64,000 nucleotides of DNA from Sphingosinithalassobacter tenebrarum (GCF_011057975.1 NZ_CP049109.1:1519001-1583000), one strand, 5' to 3'. Positions 26,419 through 36,418 are shown, counted from the stretch's first letter. Numbers and translations are program-made. Notes: generated by a model not told the origin, from the letters alone.

Positions 26419-27438
26419 TCATGCCGTGAAGCGGTCGGGCTGGACGCGCTGGGCGATATAGCCGAGCAACCACTGGCGATGCGCCTGTACCGCGCCGCCG
26501 GCATCGGCGATCCGCGCCTGCGCCGCGGCCGAGCCAACCTGAGCGGTCAGCAGCGTGCGCGCACGATCGCTTCCGATCGCATTGCCCAGGAATTTGCGTG
26601 CATCGCCCAGGCCCAGATGATGTGAGAGATAGGCTGCCTTGGCGACCGTTTCGGAATCGAGCCGAACGCGAAAGCCGTCCGACTCAAGCCGGTCGAGATT
26701 GATGCGCGCGAAATCCGCGACGGTGCGGATCGAGGCCTCGGGATCATAGCGAAGCTGCAACAGCTCGGCGCGCGCCTCGGGCCGCACGCGGCCGCTGGCG
26801 TCCAGCCAGCCGCGCTGCGCGGCGACATCGTTGAGCCAGTTCCCCTTGGTCTGCGCCATGTCCTGCCAGGTTCCGCTGAGGAACTGGCCGAGCCCGGCGG
26901 CACTCGAACGCGGATTGCGCGAAAGTGGATTCCAGCTGCCGTCCGCGTGGCGGGCGGATTCGGCGTCGACGATCGCGGCGATGGCAGGGGCGGGAACGCC
27001 GGTGGCCGCAGAGGCCGCCGAGATGGCACCGGCATAACGCTGGTTCGGCCCCAGATCGAGCGTCGCATCGCTCTGCGGCGCGATCGCGCGTGCCGTGTCG
27101 ATCGTGGCGGTGCCGAGCTCGCCCACGCGATTCGGCGTGGGTGCGACTGCGCCGCCGGCGGCATCATCATGCTCGCAGCAACAGCAATGCTGCCGGCCGG
27201 GAACGGCGGCCGCCCCTGTCGTCGCTGTGCCGCCGCCCATCAGCTGCATCAGCGTTTCGACGGGAAAGCCGCTGCCGCCACTGCCCAGTCCATTGGGATC
27301 GCTGTTCCTGCCCTTGCCTTCGGTATCGCCCAGCGCGGCGCGCCACAGCCGGTTCGACATTTCCGACTGAGCGGTACGAAAGATGATCTCCGCCCGGCGC
27401 GCGGGCGGCAGCGAAGCAAGCGTTTCGGGACCGATCAT
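26419..27438 (-). CDS. Flagellar-region muramidase (transglycosylase-like)
   Basis: 339 residues. The C-terminal part (about 125-335) has a lysozyme-like lytic transglycosylase pattern: IAAIVDAESARH with the candidate catalytic Glu, NPRSSAAGLGQFLSGTWQDMA, and a run of helices. In the operon fliI-fliJ-this gene it takes the place of FlgJ, cutting peptidoglycan so that the rod can pass. The N-terminal 120 residues are low-complexity, with the curious cluster HCCCCEHDD at residues 84-92. No classical signal peptide, which fits export by the flagellar secretion system. Start overlaps the fliJ stop by ATGA. Confidence 0.75.
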   Translation of the reverse strand: MIGPETLASLPPARRAEIIFRTAQSEMSNRLWRAALGDTEGKGRNSDPNGLGSGGSGFPVETLMQLMGGGTATTGAAAVPGRQHCCCCEHDDAAGGAVAPTPNRVGELGTATIDTARAIAPQSDATLDLGPNQRYAGAISAASAATGVPAPAIAAIVDAESARHADGSWNPLSRNPRSSAAGLGQFLSGTWQDMAQTKGNWLNDVAAQRGWLDASGRVRPEARAELLQLRYDPEASIRTVADFARINLDRLESDGFRVRLDSETVAKAAYLSHHLGLGDARKFLGNAIGSDRARTLLTAQVGSAAAQARIADAGGAVQAHRQWLLGYIAQRVQPDRFTA

Positions 27439-27872
27439 TGCATCCCCCTCCGTTCGCGGCCGCGTGCGGCCAGGAACCGGGCAGTGCCGAAATCATCGGC
27501 CTGCGCCTGTTCGACGGCGGCATGTTCGCGGTCGATTTCCTCGCGGCGCCGGTTGACCGCTTCCTCGATGGCACGCATCGTGCCGTAACTTTCCGCCGCC
27601 CGGACACGCAGCGCGGTCAAACGGTCGCCCGCTTCCTGGGCATTGCGCGCCAGCCGCGCCCGTTCGGCACGCGCGCGCGCCGCCCAGGCATCGGTCGGCA
27701 TCCAGATTTCGGTGGCGGCCGCGGCGGCCGCGCGTTCGCGCCGTTCCGATTCAAGATGAGCGCGCTGGGCATCGCTCAGCCCGTCGACGCGCTCGATCTC
27801 CACGGTGATTGAAACGCGCAACGCATCGAGTTCGCGCTGCTGGATGCGCAATGCGGTGTTGAGAGCCTTCAT
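27435..27872 (-). CDS. fliJ: FliJ-like flagellar export chaperone
   Basis: 145 residues, almost entirely a charged helical coiled coil ([63 protein letters not shown]). FliJ is recognised by size, coiled-coil composition and position directly after fliI rather than by residue motifs; it would bind the FliI ATPase ring and FlhA. Start and stop both overlap neighbours by 4 bases. Confidence 0.75.
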   Translation of the reverse strand: MKALNTALRIQQRELDALRVSITVEIERVDGLSDAQRAHLESERRERAAAAAATEIWMPTDAWAARARAERARLARNAQEAGDRLTALRVRAAESYGTMRAIEEAVNRRREEIDREHAAVEQAQADDFGTARFLAARGRERRGMQ

Positions 27873-29212
27873 TCCACTGCCTCCTCGACCGGAGCGGGCG
27901 CGACGACGGCACCCAGCTGCGCGAAGGATTCGATCGAATTGCCGCGATCGCCCTTGCCCTGATTGAGCATCGCCTCGATCCGCGGCGCGAGATCGACGGC
28001 GCGATCGACTTCGGGATTGGACCCGCGCTTGTACGCGCCCAGCCGCACCATTTCCTCCATATCGGCATAGGTGGACAACAGGTTGCGCGCGGCGATACGC
28101 GCGTCGTTCTGATCCGCGTCGAGGCAGTGGGGCAGCGTGCGCGACACCGATTTGAGCAAGTCGATCGCCGGATAGCGACCGCGTTCGGCAATCGCGCGGC
28201 GCATCACGACATGGCCGTCGAGGATACCGCGCACCGCGTCGGCGACGGGCTCGTTATGATCGTCGCCATCGACCAGTACCGTGAACAGTCCGGTGATGCT
28301 GCCCTGACCCGGCAGGCCGGGGCCTGCGCGTTCGAGCAGGCGCGGCAGTTCGGCGAAGACTGTCGGCGGATAGCCCTTGGTCGCGGGCGGCTCGCCGCTG
28401 GCGAGGCCGATCTCGCGCTGCGCCATCGCGAAGCGCGTCACCGAATCCATCAGGCACAGCACATTGAGCCCCTGGTCGCGGAAATGTTCGGCGACCGCCA
28501 GCGTGGTCCATGCCGCCTGGCGGCGCATCAGCGCGGGCTCGTCCGAAGTCGCGACAACGACGACGCTGCGCGCCATGCCTTCCTCGCCGAGATCGTCCTC
28601 GACGAATTCCTGCACTTCACGGCCACGTTCGCCGATCAGTCCGATCACCGCGACATCGCAGCGGGTCCAGCGGGCGAGCATCGAAAGCAAAACGGACTTG
28701 CCCACGCCCGAACCGGCGAACAGGCCCAGGCGCTGGCCCAGGCAAAGCGGCGCGAACATGTCGAGCGCGCGCACGCCGGTTTCGATGCGGCCGCCGACAC
28801 GGGCACGGGCGGCGGCGGGCGGGGGCGGGGCCTTGATCGGGTGCGGATCGCCGCCGAGCGGAAGGTTGCCCTTGCCGTCGATCGGGCGGCCCAGGCCGTC
28901 GATCATCCTGCCGAGCCAGCCGCTCGAAGGGCGCAGGCTGAGCTGACCCGCGGTGAGATCGGCGCGCGCGCCGAGCCCCACGCCCTGCGGATCGGCGAAG
29001 GGCATGCACAGCGCCAGATCCCGGTCGAGCGCCGTCACTTCGGTTTCGACGCTGCCGTCATTGCTGGCGATCGCGACGCGGCTTCCGATCTGTGTCGCGC
29101 CGGCCAGCCCTTCGACTTCGATCAGCGCGCCGCGCACGGCGACGACGCGGCCGAACCGATGGTCGGGCGTCTGGGCGCGGATCGCACGGGCTGCGCTGGC
29201 GAGAGTCTGCAT
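27869..29212 (-). CDS. fliI: Flagellar export ATPase FliI
   Basis: 447 residues, the usual FliI length. Walker [18 protein letters not shown] near residue 170, then [14 protein letters not shown], the Walker B region [33 protein letters not shown] and [19 protein letters not shown] are all diagnostic. It energises export of flagellar subunits with FliH and FliJ. Eleven bases after the flbT stop and coupled to fliJ. All catalytic motifs look intact. Confidence 0.96.
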   Translation of the reverse strand: MQTLASAARAIRAQTPDHRFGRVVAVRGALIEVEGLAGATQIGSRVAIASNDGSVETEVTALDRDLALCMPFADPQGVGLGARADLTAGQLSLRPSSGWLGRMIDGLGRPIDGKGNLPLGGDPHPIKAPPPPAAARARVGGRIETGVRALDMFAPLCLGQRLGLFAGSGVGKSVLLSMLARWTRCDVAVIGLIGERGREVQEFVEDDLGEEGMARSVVVVATSDEPALMRRQAAWTTLAVAEHFRDQGLNVLCLMDSVTRFAMAQREIGLASGEPPATKGYPPTVFAELPRLLERAGPGLPGQGSITGLFTVLVDGDDHNEPVADAVRGILDGHVVMRRAIAERGRYPAIDLLKSVSRTLPHCLDADQNDARIAARNLLSTYADMEEMVRLGAYKRGSNPEVDRAVDLAPRIEAMLNQGKGDRGNSIESFAQLGAVVAPAPVEEAVE

Positions 29213-29223
29213 CGGACGTGCCT

Positions 29224-29637
29224 TCAGGCCGCCTTGATGGCGTCGCCGGTTTCGGAGCTGTCCGAGCCGGTCTGTTCGATCGCGATCAGTTCGCGCGCCG
29301 AAGCCAGTGCGCGATAATAATCATTGCGCGCCAGGTGATTGGCGAAGCGGACACAGGCGGCCTGCGCGGCGGGCTGCTGCATCTGCTTCAGCACCAGCTG
29401 CAGATCGGACAGGATCCGGTCGTTATGCGCGTCGCGCTGTTCCAGATCGACATAGGCCATCATGCACGTGAAATAGAGGCTGCGCGCGGGCGTGGTGGCG
29501 TCCTCGGGCTGCATCACTTCGCTGCCGCGCAGAATCGATACACGGTTTTCGATCAGCAGCTTGGTGCGACCGATGGCGCGCACAACGGCGCCGTTGATGA
29601 TTGCCTTTTCCCCGTCCCGCAGCGTTATCCGAAGCAT
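29224..29637 (-). CDS. flbT: Flagellin regulator FlbT
   Basis: 137 residues starting [20 protein letters not shown], with [21 protein letters not shown] and [18 protein letters not shown], the FlbT core. In Caulobacter FlbT binds the 5' leader of flagellin mRNA and promotes its decay until the hook is complete. The usual partner FlaF is not in this window. It is the first gene of the flbT-fliI-fliJ-muramidase operon and is preceded 31 bases upstream by CCTATAAT. Confidence 0.93.
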   Translation of the reverse strand: MLRITLRDGEKAIINGAVVRAIGRTKLLIENRVSILRGSEVMQPEDATTPARSLYFTCMMAYVDLEQRDAHNDRILSDLQLVLKQMQQPAAQAACVRFANHLARNDYYRALASARELIAIEQTGSDSSETGDAIKAA

Positions 29638-29668
29638 GGGCCGTCCTTTTCCAACTGGGTTCGGGATA

Positions 29669-29676
29669 ATTATAGG
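29669..29676 (-). promoter_or_regulatory. CCTATAAT motif of the flbT operon
   Basis: Minus-strand CCTATAAT 31 bases before the flbT ATG. A GGCAAATTTTGCC inverted repeat lies 29 bases further upstream. Confidence 0.65.
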
Positions 29677-29705
29677 AAAGCGTATCCGCAGAGGGGGCGG
29701 CAACC

Positions 29706-29718
29706 GGCAAATTTTGCC
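29706..29718. promoter_or_regulatory. FlbD-like (ftr-type) site GGCAAATTTTGCC
   Basis: 13-base inverted repeat, arms GGCAAA and TTTGCC around one base, in the flbT/flgE divergent gap. The 18 bases CCGGCAAATTTTGCCTAG differ from the fliL/flgF gap copy at only three positions. Resemblance to Caulobacter ftr elements is from memory of their GGCA...TGCC form; binding is inferred. Confidence 0.55.
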
Positions 29719-29833
29719 TAGATCATCGGGACGCCCAGTATTTCCCCTTATAAAATCGGATGAATCGACCGAATTGGCCGTTTTGAGCATTCGCCAGAAA
29801 ATTTCGCAATATGCCGCTTTCGCATGGCAACAT

Positions 29834-29841
29834 CCTATAAT
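29834..29841 (+). promoter_or_regulatory. CCTATAAT motif of the flgE operon
   Basis: Plus-strand CCTATAAT 45 bases before the flgE start, followed by the ribosome site GGGGAG. No TTGACA-like box at the expected spacing. Confidence 0.65.
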
Positions 29842-29886
29842 GTGCGGGAAGGGCTCGTGTGAGCCGTCATCCGGGGAGAAGCAGAG

Positions 29887-31188
29887 TTGAGTCTCTATTC
29901 CGCACTATATGCCGGCGTGTCCGGCCTTGGCGCGCATGCGAATGCGATGGCCGCAGTCGCTGACAATATCACCAATATCAACACCGTGGGCTATAAGGGC
30001 ACCGACGCGCAGTTCCGCTCGATGGTGACTGACGGCCACAGCAAGAGCTCCTATTCGGCCGGCGGCGTTTCCGTCGCGCCGATCGCCACGGTTTCGAAAC
30101 AGGGCCTGTTGCAGGCGTCGTCGAGCAGCACCGACATCGCGATCGACGGCGCGGGCTTTTTCGTCACGCGCAACGCGCCCGATGCCGGCGGCGACGTCGA
30201 ATTCACCCGCGCGGGTTCGTTCCGGCCGGACAATGAGGGCTTTCTGCGCAACGCCGCGGGGCTGTACCTCTATGGCTGGCGCCTCGACGCGCAGGGGAGC
30301 TACACCAACACCGGCAATCTGAGCACGCTCGAACCGGTGCGGATCAGCGACCTGACGGGCACTGCCCAGCCGTCGACCAAGTTGCAGATGCGCGCGAACC
30401 TGAGCTCGGAACAGGCGGCCTTTACCGGCGCCTATGCCGCGGGCGACATGGCTTCGGGCGCCGTGGCGCCGCATTTCTCGCGCTCGTTCGACGTCTATGA
30501 TTCACAAGGTTCCACGCACCGCGTGACCATGTCGTACCTCAAGACGGGACCGAACGCCTGGGAGACGGAAGTCTATGCCGAACCGGCGAGCGACGTGACG
30601 GCGGCGGGCGGCCTGCTCACCAGCGGCTCGATCGCGTTCAACCCGGACGGCAGCCTCGATCTGGCCGGCAGCTCGCCGGCGCCGTTCGCCGATCTGAACA
30701 TCAACTGGACCAACGGCGCGGCCTCCGTGCCGATCAGCTTCGAGCTGGGCGCCGATGGCGGTATCAACGGACTGACTCAGTTCGGCACCGAATCGGCGAT
30801 GATCTCGTCGACGATCGATGGCGGCCTGCTGGGCAATCTCTCGACGATCGAGATCAGCGACGAAGGCATCGTCAACGCCATCTTCGACGATGGGTCGACG
30901 CGTGCCGTGTTCCAGCTGCCCATCGCGACCTTCCAGAACCCGGACGGTCTGACGCGGCTTTCGGGCAATGCCTATGGCATCAGCCAGTCATCGGGCGGTT
31001 TTGCACTGAACGCGCCGGGCTCGCTCGGCGCGGGGGCGATCTCGTCCAACGCGCTCGAATCCTCGAACGTCGATCTGGCGGGCGAATTCACCAACATGAT
31101 CCGCTTCCAGCGCGCCTATAGCGCGTCGTCCAAGATCATCACGACCGTGGACGACATGCTGCGCGAAGTCAGCGACCTCAAGCGCTAA
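29887..31188 (+). CDS. flgE: Flagellar hook protein FlgE
   Basis: 433 residues. The rod/hook N-terminus is SLYSALYAGVSGLGAHANAMAAVADNITNINTVGYKG and the C-terminus is SSNVDLAGEFTNMIRFQRAYSASSKIITTVDDML, both characteristic of axial proteins; length fits a hook protein rather than a rod protein. It is exported and polymerises into the universal joint. Translation starts at TTG 29887, preceded by GGGGAGAAG. First gene of flgE-flgK-flgL. Confidence 0.94.
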   Translation: MSLYSALYAGVSGLGAHANAMAAVADNITNINTVGYKGTDAQFRSMVTDGHSKSSYSAGGVSVAPIATVSKQGLLQASSSSTDIAIDGAGFFVTRNAPDAGGDVEFTRAGSFRPDNEGFLRNAAGLYLYGWRLDAQGSYTNTGNLSTLEPVRISDLTGTAQPSTKLQMRANLSSEQAAFTGAYAAGDMASGAVAPHFSRSFDVYDSQGSTHRVTMSYLKTGPNAWETEVYAEPASDVTAAGGLLTSGSIAFNPDGSLDLAGSSPAPFADLNINWTNGAASVPISFELGADGGINGLTQFGTESAMISSTIDGGLLGNLSTIEISDEGIVNAIFDDGSTRAVFQLPIATFQNPDGLTRLSGNAYGISQSSGGFALNAPGSLGAGAISSNALESSNVDLAGEFTNMIRFQRAYSASSKIITTVDDMLREVSDLKR

Positions 31189-31202
31189 TCACCTTGCCGT
31201 TA

Positions 31203-31229
31203 CCGGGCCGGATCGCTGATCCGGCCCGG
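31203..31229 (+). other. Strong hairpin between flgE and flgK
   Basis: CCGGGCCGGATC-GCT-GATCCGGCCCGG, a perfect 12-base stem with a 3-base loop and no T tract. It may slow exonucleases or attenuate read-through, setting the hook to junction-protein ratio. Confidence 0.6.
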
Positions 31230-31258
31230 ACCGGCGATCGGGCGGGGATCGGAATATC

Positions 31259-33355
31259 ATGATCAACGAGATCCTCAGCAGCGCGGTATCCGGGCTGGCT
31301 GCGTCGCAGGCGGGACTGCGTTCGGTCTCGAACAATATCGCGAACGTCAACGTTGCCGGCTATGCCCGCGAAAAGACCAACCTTTCCACACAGGTGGTCG
31401 GCGGCCGGGTGAACGGTGTGGCGATCGGCGAACCGAGCCGCGTCGCGGACCAGTTTCTCGAAGCAACTGTTTATCGTCGCTCCGGCGATTATGGCCGCGC
31501 CGAAGTGAAGTCCGAATATCTGGACCGTCTCCAGGAAATGCTCGGCGAACCTGGCAGCGAAGTAGGCCTGCCCGCGCGGCTCGATGCGATTGCGGCATCC
31601 GCCGTCGCGATGACCGGCGCGATGGGCACCGAGCAGACCGCCGCCGAATTCACTGCCAATGTCGAGGATGCGCTGTCCTCGATGCAGCGGCTGACCGACG
31701 ATGTCGATGATCTGCGCGGCGACGTGGAAAGCGAGGTCGGCTATACCGTCGACCGCATCAACAGCCTGTTGGTGCGCGTCCACGATCTCAACACCACGGT
31801 TTCGCAGCTTACCGGTCTCGGCCGCAGCACCGGAGGTCCCGCTGACCAGCGCATGAACGCGCTCGAGGAACTGAGCCAGCTCGTTTCGATCAATGTCCGC
31901 GAGCAGCCTGACGGGCGCGTGACGGTCGATGCGGCCAACGGCGCGACGCTGGTCGACAGGAAGCTGCGCCAGCTTTCCTATACCGGTGGCGGCGGGGATG
32001 TCAGCCAGCCCAGCTACCCGCCGATCGAAATCCGATTTGCCGATGCCGCCGGCAATCTCGGCGCGGCGACCGGCGAAAAGCTGGACAGTTCCGTCGTCGG
32101 AGGCAAGCTGGGTGGTCTGATCGACCTTCGCGATCGCGCGCTGCCCGATTTCAACGAGCAGGTGGGGGTGCTGTTCCGCGGCATGGCTGAAGCGATCAAC
32201 ACGGTCTCCAATGCGAACACCACCGTTCCGGCACCCAACGCGCTGGAGGGACGTCAGACCGGTCTCGACGGCATTGATCGCATGGGATTCACGGGCACTG
32301 CGATTTTCGCGGTCACTGGCCAGAACGGCAAGATGGTTGCCCGGACCGACATTGATTTTTCCGCGATGCCGGTCTCTTCCACGATCAAGGATGTCGTGGG
32401 TTGGATCAACAGCGGCCTGGGAGGTCAGGCGACCGCGAGTTTCGTCGACGGAAAGCTCACCATCGCCGCCACCGACAGCCGCAATGGCGTGGTGGTCGCC
32501 CAGGACACCGCCAATCCCAGCGAACGCGCGGGTGTCGGCTTCTCGCACTTCTTCGGCCTCAACGATCTGATCCGCAGCGAGACCAGTTCGCTGGTTCCGC
32601 CCGGATTCGACATTTCCGCCGACCGGCATGGTTTCGCTCCCGGCCAGACGGCGTCATTCGTGCTTCGCGACACCAATGGTCGCGAACTGGCCAGCCATAC
32701 CCTGACGATGGCCGACAACGCCTTCACCGATATCCTCGACGATCTGAACAGCAGCCCGCTGAGCCAATTCGGCAGCTTTTCCTTCGATGATCGCGGTCGC
32801 ATGACGTTCGATCCGGTGGCCTCGGCCGCCGGGGCCTCGATTTCCATCCCGGTCGATTCGACCGATCGTTGGGGGACCGGGCGTACTTTTTCCTCGCTGG
32901 TGGGTCTCACCGGGCGATCCAGCGGATTGAGTACCGCGACGGTCCGTTCCGATATCCTTGCAAATGCGTTGAAGCTGCCCCTGTCGCGACTGCAGCCGGA
33001 CGCCGTGGTCGGTGAGATCGCACTGGGTGCGGGCGACACCCGCGGCGCCAACGGCTTTGTCGAAGGGCTCGATCAGCAGATCGATTTCGGCAAGGACGGG
33101 ACCGCGACACTGCAACGATTCTCCAGCCTGTTGCTGGGAAAGGCCGGCCTGCAGGCGTCGCAGGCGGAGGATTCGCTCGCCGATGCCTCCGCGCGTCGCG
33201 CTGACGCGACCAACCGCCGCGATGCCTATTCCGGCGTCAATATCGACGAGGAACTGGCGCAGATGGTGGTGCTGCAAAATAGCTATGCCGCTTCGGCGCG
33301 CGTGATGAGCACCGCCAGCGAAATGTATGACACGCTGATCGCGATGGTCGGCTGA
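31259..33355 (+). CDS. flgK: Hook-filament junction protein FlgK (HAP1)
   Basis: 698 residues. N-terminus MINEILSSAVSGLAASQAGLRSVSNNIANVNVAGYAREKTNLS and C-terminus SGVNIDEELAQMVVLQNSYAASARVMSTASEMYDTLI are the FlgK signatures. Middle domains are variable beta-rich regions. It caps the hook so the filament can attach. Lies 70 bases after flgE and 14 bases before flgL. Confidence 0.95.
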   Translation: MINEILSSAVSGLAASQAGLRSVSNNIANVNVAGYAREKTNLSTQVVGGRVNGVAIGEPSRVADQFLEATVYRRSGDYGRAEVKSEYLDRLQEMLGEPGSEVGLPARLDAIAASAVAMTGAMGTEQTAAEFTANVEDALSSMQRLTDDVDDLRGDVESEVGYTVDRINSLLVRVHDLNTTVSQLTGLGRSTGGPADQRMNALEELSQLVSINVREQPDGRVTVDAANGATLVDRKLRQLSYTGGGGDVSQPSYPPIEIRFADAAGNLGAATGEKLDSSVVGGKLGGLIDLRDRALPDFNEQVGVLFRGMAEAINTVSNANTTVPAPNALEGRQTGLDGIDRMGFTGTAIFAVTGQNGKMVARTDIDFSAMPVSSTIKDVVGWINSGLGGQATASFVDGKLTIAATDSRNGVVVAQDTANPSERAGVGFSHFFGLNDLIRSETSSLVPPGFDISADRHGFAPGQTASFVLRDTNGRELASHTLTMADNAFTDILDDLNSSPLSQFGSFSFDDRGRMTFDPVASAAGASISIPVDSTDRWGTGRTFSSLVGLTGRSSGLSTATVRSDILANALKLPLSRLQPDAVVGEIALGAGDTRGANGFVEGLDQQIDFGKDGTATLQRFSSLLLGKAGLQASQAEDSLADASARRADATNRRDAYSGVNIDEELAQMVVLQNSYAASARVMSTASEMYDTLIAMVG

Positions 33356-33369
33356 TCGGGGATGATGAA

Positions 33370-34275
33370 ATGACTCGCGTTGCAACCATTCCGCTTCAGC
33401 GCACGATGGCCGATGCCATCGGCCGCTCGCAGGAAAAGCTGGCGATTACGCAGGTACGGCTGTCGACCGGCAAGAAGGCCACTGACTTCGCCGACCTCGG
33501 TACCGAGGCGGTGCGCAACCTTTCGACGCATTCGATGCTCGCCAAGCAGCAGGCCACGGCCAGCGTCGCCAAGCGCGTGGGAACGACGCTCGATCTCTAT
33601 CAGGGCCACATCGAAATGGTGTCGGACACCGCGAGCACGCTGCGTACCACGATCCTGGCGGCGATCGGGACCGGTCAATCGGCCGGTCTGCAGGCGGATG
33701 TCGAAGCGGCGTTCGACCAGTTTCGCAATTCGCTCAACGCTTCCGAGGGCGGCAAGCCGCTGTTTGCCGGCTCGCAAACCGGCAGCCAGCCGTTCCGGCC
33801 GATGCAGCTTTCCGATCTCGACGGGCTCGATGCCGCCGACGCGTTTCGCGACGACGGCGTCATGGCCAAGGCGCGCGTCGACGACAATGTCGACGTGACC
33901 TATGGCATCGGTGCCAGCCAGCTGGGCGGCAAGCTGTTCGACGCATTCCGCACGCTGGCCGAGGGCGGCAAGCTGGGCAGCGAACTGACCGAGGATCAGA
34001 AGACCATGCTGAGCCGCGCGGCCGAACAGCTTTCCCAGGGCATGGAGGAAGTCACCAGCGTGAACGCCGCCAATGGCCGACGCCAGGCGCAGGTCGAAAC
34101 GCTGGCGACCCGCGGCGAAGCGCGCGCGCTGGTGCTGCAGGGCGTGATCGAGGACAATGAAGATGCCGATCTTGGTCAGGTCGCGATTGATCTGGCGCAG
34201 CAAAAGGCGGTTCTCGAAGCGAGCTATTCGGTCTTCTCGCAGCTCTCCAAGCTCAGCCTTCTCAACTATCTGTAA
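33370..34275 (+). CDS. flgL: Hook-filament junction protein FlgL (HAP3)
   Basis: 301 residues, flagellin-related. N-terminus RVATIPLQRTMADAIGRSQEKLAITQVRLSTGKKATDFADLG and C-terminal helix IDLAQQKAVLEASYSVFSQLSKLSLLNYL are as in FlgL. Second junction protein between hook and filament. Last gene of its operon, followed by a strong terminator. Confidence 0.93.
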   Translation: MTRVATIPLQRTMADAIGRSQEKLAITQVRLSTGKKATDFADLGTEAVRNLSTHSMLAKQQATASVAKRVGTTLDLYQGHIEMVSDTASTLRTTILAAIGTGQSAGLQADVEAAFDQFRNSLNASEGGKPLFAGSQTGSQPFRPMQLSDLDGLDAADAFRDDGVMAKARVDDNVDVTYGIGASQLGGKLFDAFRTLAEGGKLGSELTEDQKTMLSRAAEQLSQGMEEVTSVNAANGRRQAQVETLATRGEARALVLQGVIEDNEDADLGQVAIDLAQQKAVLEASYSVFSQLSKLSLLNYL

Positions 34276-34317
34276 CGGATCGGGGCCGCGTTGCCAGCGG
34301 CTCCGGCAACGAAAAAA

Positions 34318-34352
34318 GCCGCCTGTCGGAATTATACGACAGGCGGCTTTTT
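34318..34352. terminator. Bidirectional rho-independent terminator
   Basis: A6 then GCCGCCTGTCG - 8-base loop - CGACAGGCGGC then T5: an 11-base perfect stem that can stop flgE-flgK-flgL on the plus strand and the TPR operon on the minus strand. Confidence 0.92.
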
Positions 34353-34370
34353 CGTGTCCGCAATCTCCGA

Positions 34371-36188
34371 TTATTCGTCCGGCGCTGCGTCGAGCAGATC
34401 GGCGATCCCGCCGGCCGGGCTGGCCGAGGGAATTGCGCCCATCGCTTCGCTCACCGTGGCCGGATCGACCGACCCCACTGCGCGCGTCAACACGTCGAAC
34501 ACCGCCGCGCTGGGCAGTGCCTCGAATGCCTTGCTGTAGCGGTTGCGCAGCGCGACCAGCGCTTCTTCGCGCCCGAGCATTGCCAGCGCGATCGCCTGGC
34601 GCAGGATCTGTGCCTGGTCGGGCGCGTCCAGCGCGCCGGCGCCGGGAAGCGCCGCGCCGTTGGCCGTCGCGAACTGTTCCCAGGCGGCGTCCTTCCATGC
34701 GAATTCGGCGAGCAGCAGGTCCGCGCCGGGCACATCCTCCAGCGCGGCCATTGCCGCTTCGGGCTTGCCGATGATGTGCAACGCGACGGCTTCCACGCGC
34801 TTGCGGTCCCACTGCATGCGGTTCGAATATCCGGCCTGTTCGGTTTCGCGCAGCACCTGGATCGCCTTTTCGGGCTGCCCCGCCAGAATGCGCAGCGACG
34901 CGACTTTCACCGACAGCGGGCCCTGCACCACGTCCTGCGCGCGCGTGCGCAACTGATGGTCGAGCAGATCGGCGGCGCGTTCGTACAGGCCGGCGTCCTG
35001 AAGTCGCCCGGCCAGTCGGGCGACCAGCCGGTCACCTTCGGGCCCGGCCGGCGCGAGATCGCGATAGTCCCAGTACAGTCCCGCCGCCTGCGCCAGCGGC
35101 ACGCTGCTGTCGGGCGCGAGCACGGCGGACAGCGCGGCGCGGGCTTGTTCGAGCAATTCGCCGGCATCGCGGCGCGGTTCGAAATAGGCGATCAGCGTTG
35201 CTGCCGAGCGCAGCGTGGCGGCGGTGTCGTTGCTTGCTACCGCCAGCTTCAGCTCGCGCCGCAACGCGCGTTCCTCCACCGGCCCGCCGCGCCAGCCGAA
35301 GCGGACGGCCTCCAGCTTCTCGATCGCCTGGGCAGGCGACAGCGTTCCGCCGTCAATTTCTCCTTCGAGCAGCGCCAGCCGCGCATCGGCCTGTTGCTCT
35401 GCAGTGCCGTCGAGCAATGCCCGTTCGAGCCGCAATCGCCCGGCCTGCGCCTCTCCCAGCGCCAGATAGGCGCGGCCCCGCAACAGGTTGGCGGCAGGGT
35501 CGCGATCGGTCAGCGGGCCGAGCCAGCGCATCGCCATGCCGGGTCGCCCGGCATTCACTGCCGCTTCGGCCGCGGCGAGCACGAACGGGATGCGCGATCG
35601 ATCGCGGCGCCCGTTGATCGCGGGAAGCGCGCATTCGACTTCGTCGAGCGCCTCGCCGGCGTCGCCGCGCTGCACCAGCGCGCGCAGGCGCCAGGCACAG
35701 GCTTCGGCATTGTCGCGCAGGCCGGGGCCGGACAGCACTGCCAGCGCGTCGCTGTTCCGGCGGAGCATCGCGTGCGCAACCCCTTTCGCCAGTTGAAAGG
35801 CCGGGACGAGCGCGAGATCGGCGTCGTCTTCTTCCATCAGAGTCAGGATACCGAACGCTTCGGCGGCATTGCCCTTGCCGAGCATCGCGCGGGCATAGTC
35901 CCAGCGCGCCGACTGGCGGCGTTCGGCCCGTGCTGCGATCCAGCGATCGCGTGCGTTGCCTTCGACCCGCCAGGCCGTGGCGCCCGCGTAAAGCGGACGC
36001 TGCGCCAGTTCGGCGGCGAAGCGCGGCAAAGTTTGCGATGTCGTGGCGACAGGCCCCGGCGAATGTTCTTCCGTTTCGTTATGCGTGGGACCGGCGGGAG
36101 CGTCATGGACCTCCTTGTCCGGTTCGAACGCCGCGAGCGGCGATCCGGCGGTGAGCGCCAGCGCGACAAGGGAGACGAAGCGCGCCAT
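34371..36188 (-). CDS. Exported TPR-like protein of the flagellar region
   Basis: 605 residues with an N-terminal signal peptide (RFVSLVALALTAGSPLAAF). The body is alpha-helical with repeated tetratricopeptide-like patterns, e.g. ARAMLGKGNAAEAFGIL, LRGRAYLALGEAQAGRL, AGLYERAADLLDHQL and RILAGQPEKAIQVLRE. Such proteins act as periplasmic scaffolds. It is coupled (TGATG) to the preceding small membrane protein and shares its CCTATAAT promoter, which ties it to the flagellar regulon. Exact role unknown. Confidence 0.7.
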   Translation of the reverse strand: MARFVSLVALALTAGSPLAAFEPDKEVHDAPAGPTHNETEEHSPGPVATTSQTLPRFAAELAQRPLYAGATAWRVEGNARDRWIAARAERRQSARWDYARAMLGKGNAAEAFGILTLMEEDDADLALVPAFQLAKGVAHAMLRRNSDALAVLSGPGLRDNAEACAWRLRALVQRGDAGEALDEVECALPAINGRRDRSRIPFVLAAAEAAVNAGRPGMAMRWLGPLTDRDPAANLLRGRAYLALGEAQAGRLRLERALLDGTAEQQADARLALLEGEIDGGTLSPAQAIEKLEAVRFGWRGGPVEERALRRELKLAVASNDTAATLRSAATLIAYFEPRRDAGELLEQARAALSAVLAPDSSVPLAQAAGLYWDYRDLAPAGPEGDRLVARLAGRLQDAGLYERAADLLDHQLRTRAQDVVQGPLSVKVASLRILAGQPEKAIQVLRETEQAGYSNRMQWDRKRVEAVALHIIGKPEAAMAALEDVPGADLLLAEFAWKDAAWEQFATANGAALPGAGALDAPDQAQILRQAIALAMLGREEALVALRNRYSKAFEALPSAAVFDVLTRAVGSVDPATVSEAMGAIPSASPAGGIADLLDAAPDE

Positions 36189-36418
36189 CAGCCGAGCAGG
36201 CCCGAACCGGGGATCAGCGCGATGGCCGTGCCGCCGGCGGCGCAGCCGATCAGAAACAGCCCGCCGAGCAGCAGTTTCGCGCCCATGCCCATCGGCGCCG
36301 GGCCGGTTTCGGCCGGAGGCGGGGGCAATTGCGGGGCTGACGCGGCGTTATCGCGGGCCGGGGCGGGCTTGGCATCCGCCACCAGGCGCATCTTGCCCGG
36401 GCGCTGGTCGTGGGTCAT
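36188..36418 (-). CDS. Small single-pass membrane protein
   Basis: 76 residues: a charged N-terminus, a Pro-rich linker (SAPQLPPPPAETGPAPMG) and one hydrophobic segment (AKLLLGGLFLIGCAAGGTAIALI) near the C-terminus, so tail-anchored. No family recognised. Preceded by a CTATTATAGG promoter motif 26 bases upstream and translationally coupled to the TPR protein, so the two probably act together at the flagellar base. Confidence 0.65.
   Translation of the reverse strand: MTHDQRPGKMRLVADAKPAPARDNAASAPQLPPPPAETGPAPMGMGAKLLLGGLFLIGCAAGGTAIALIPGSGLLG

Noticed and set aside
33283..34812. Long minus-strand frame across flgL and the terminator
   Set aside because: It runs antisense through flgL and its C-terminal coding region and crosses a strong terminator; no protein features.
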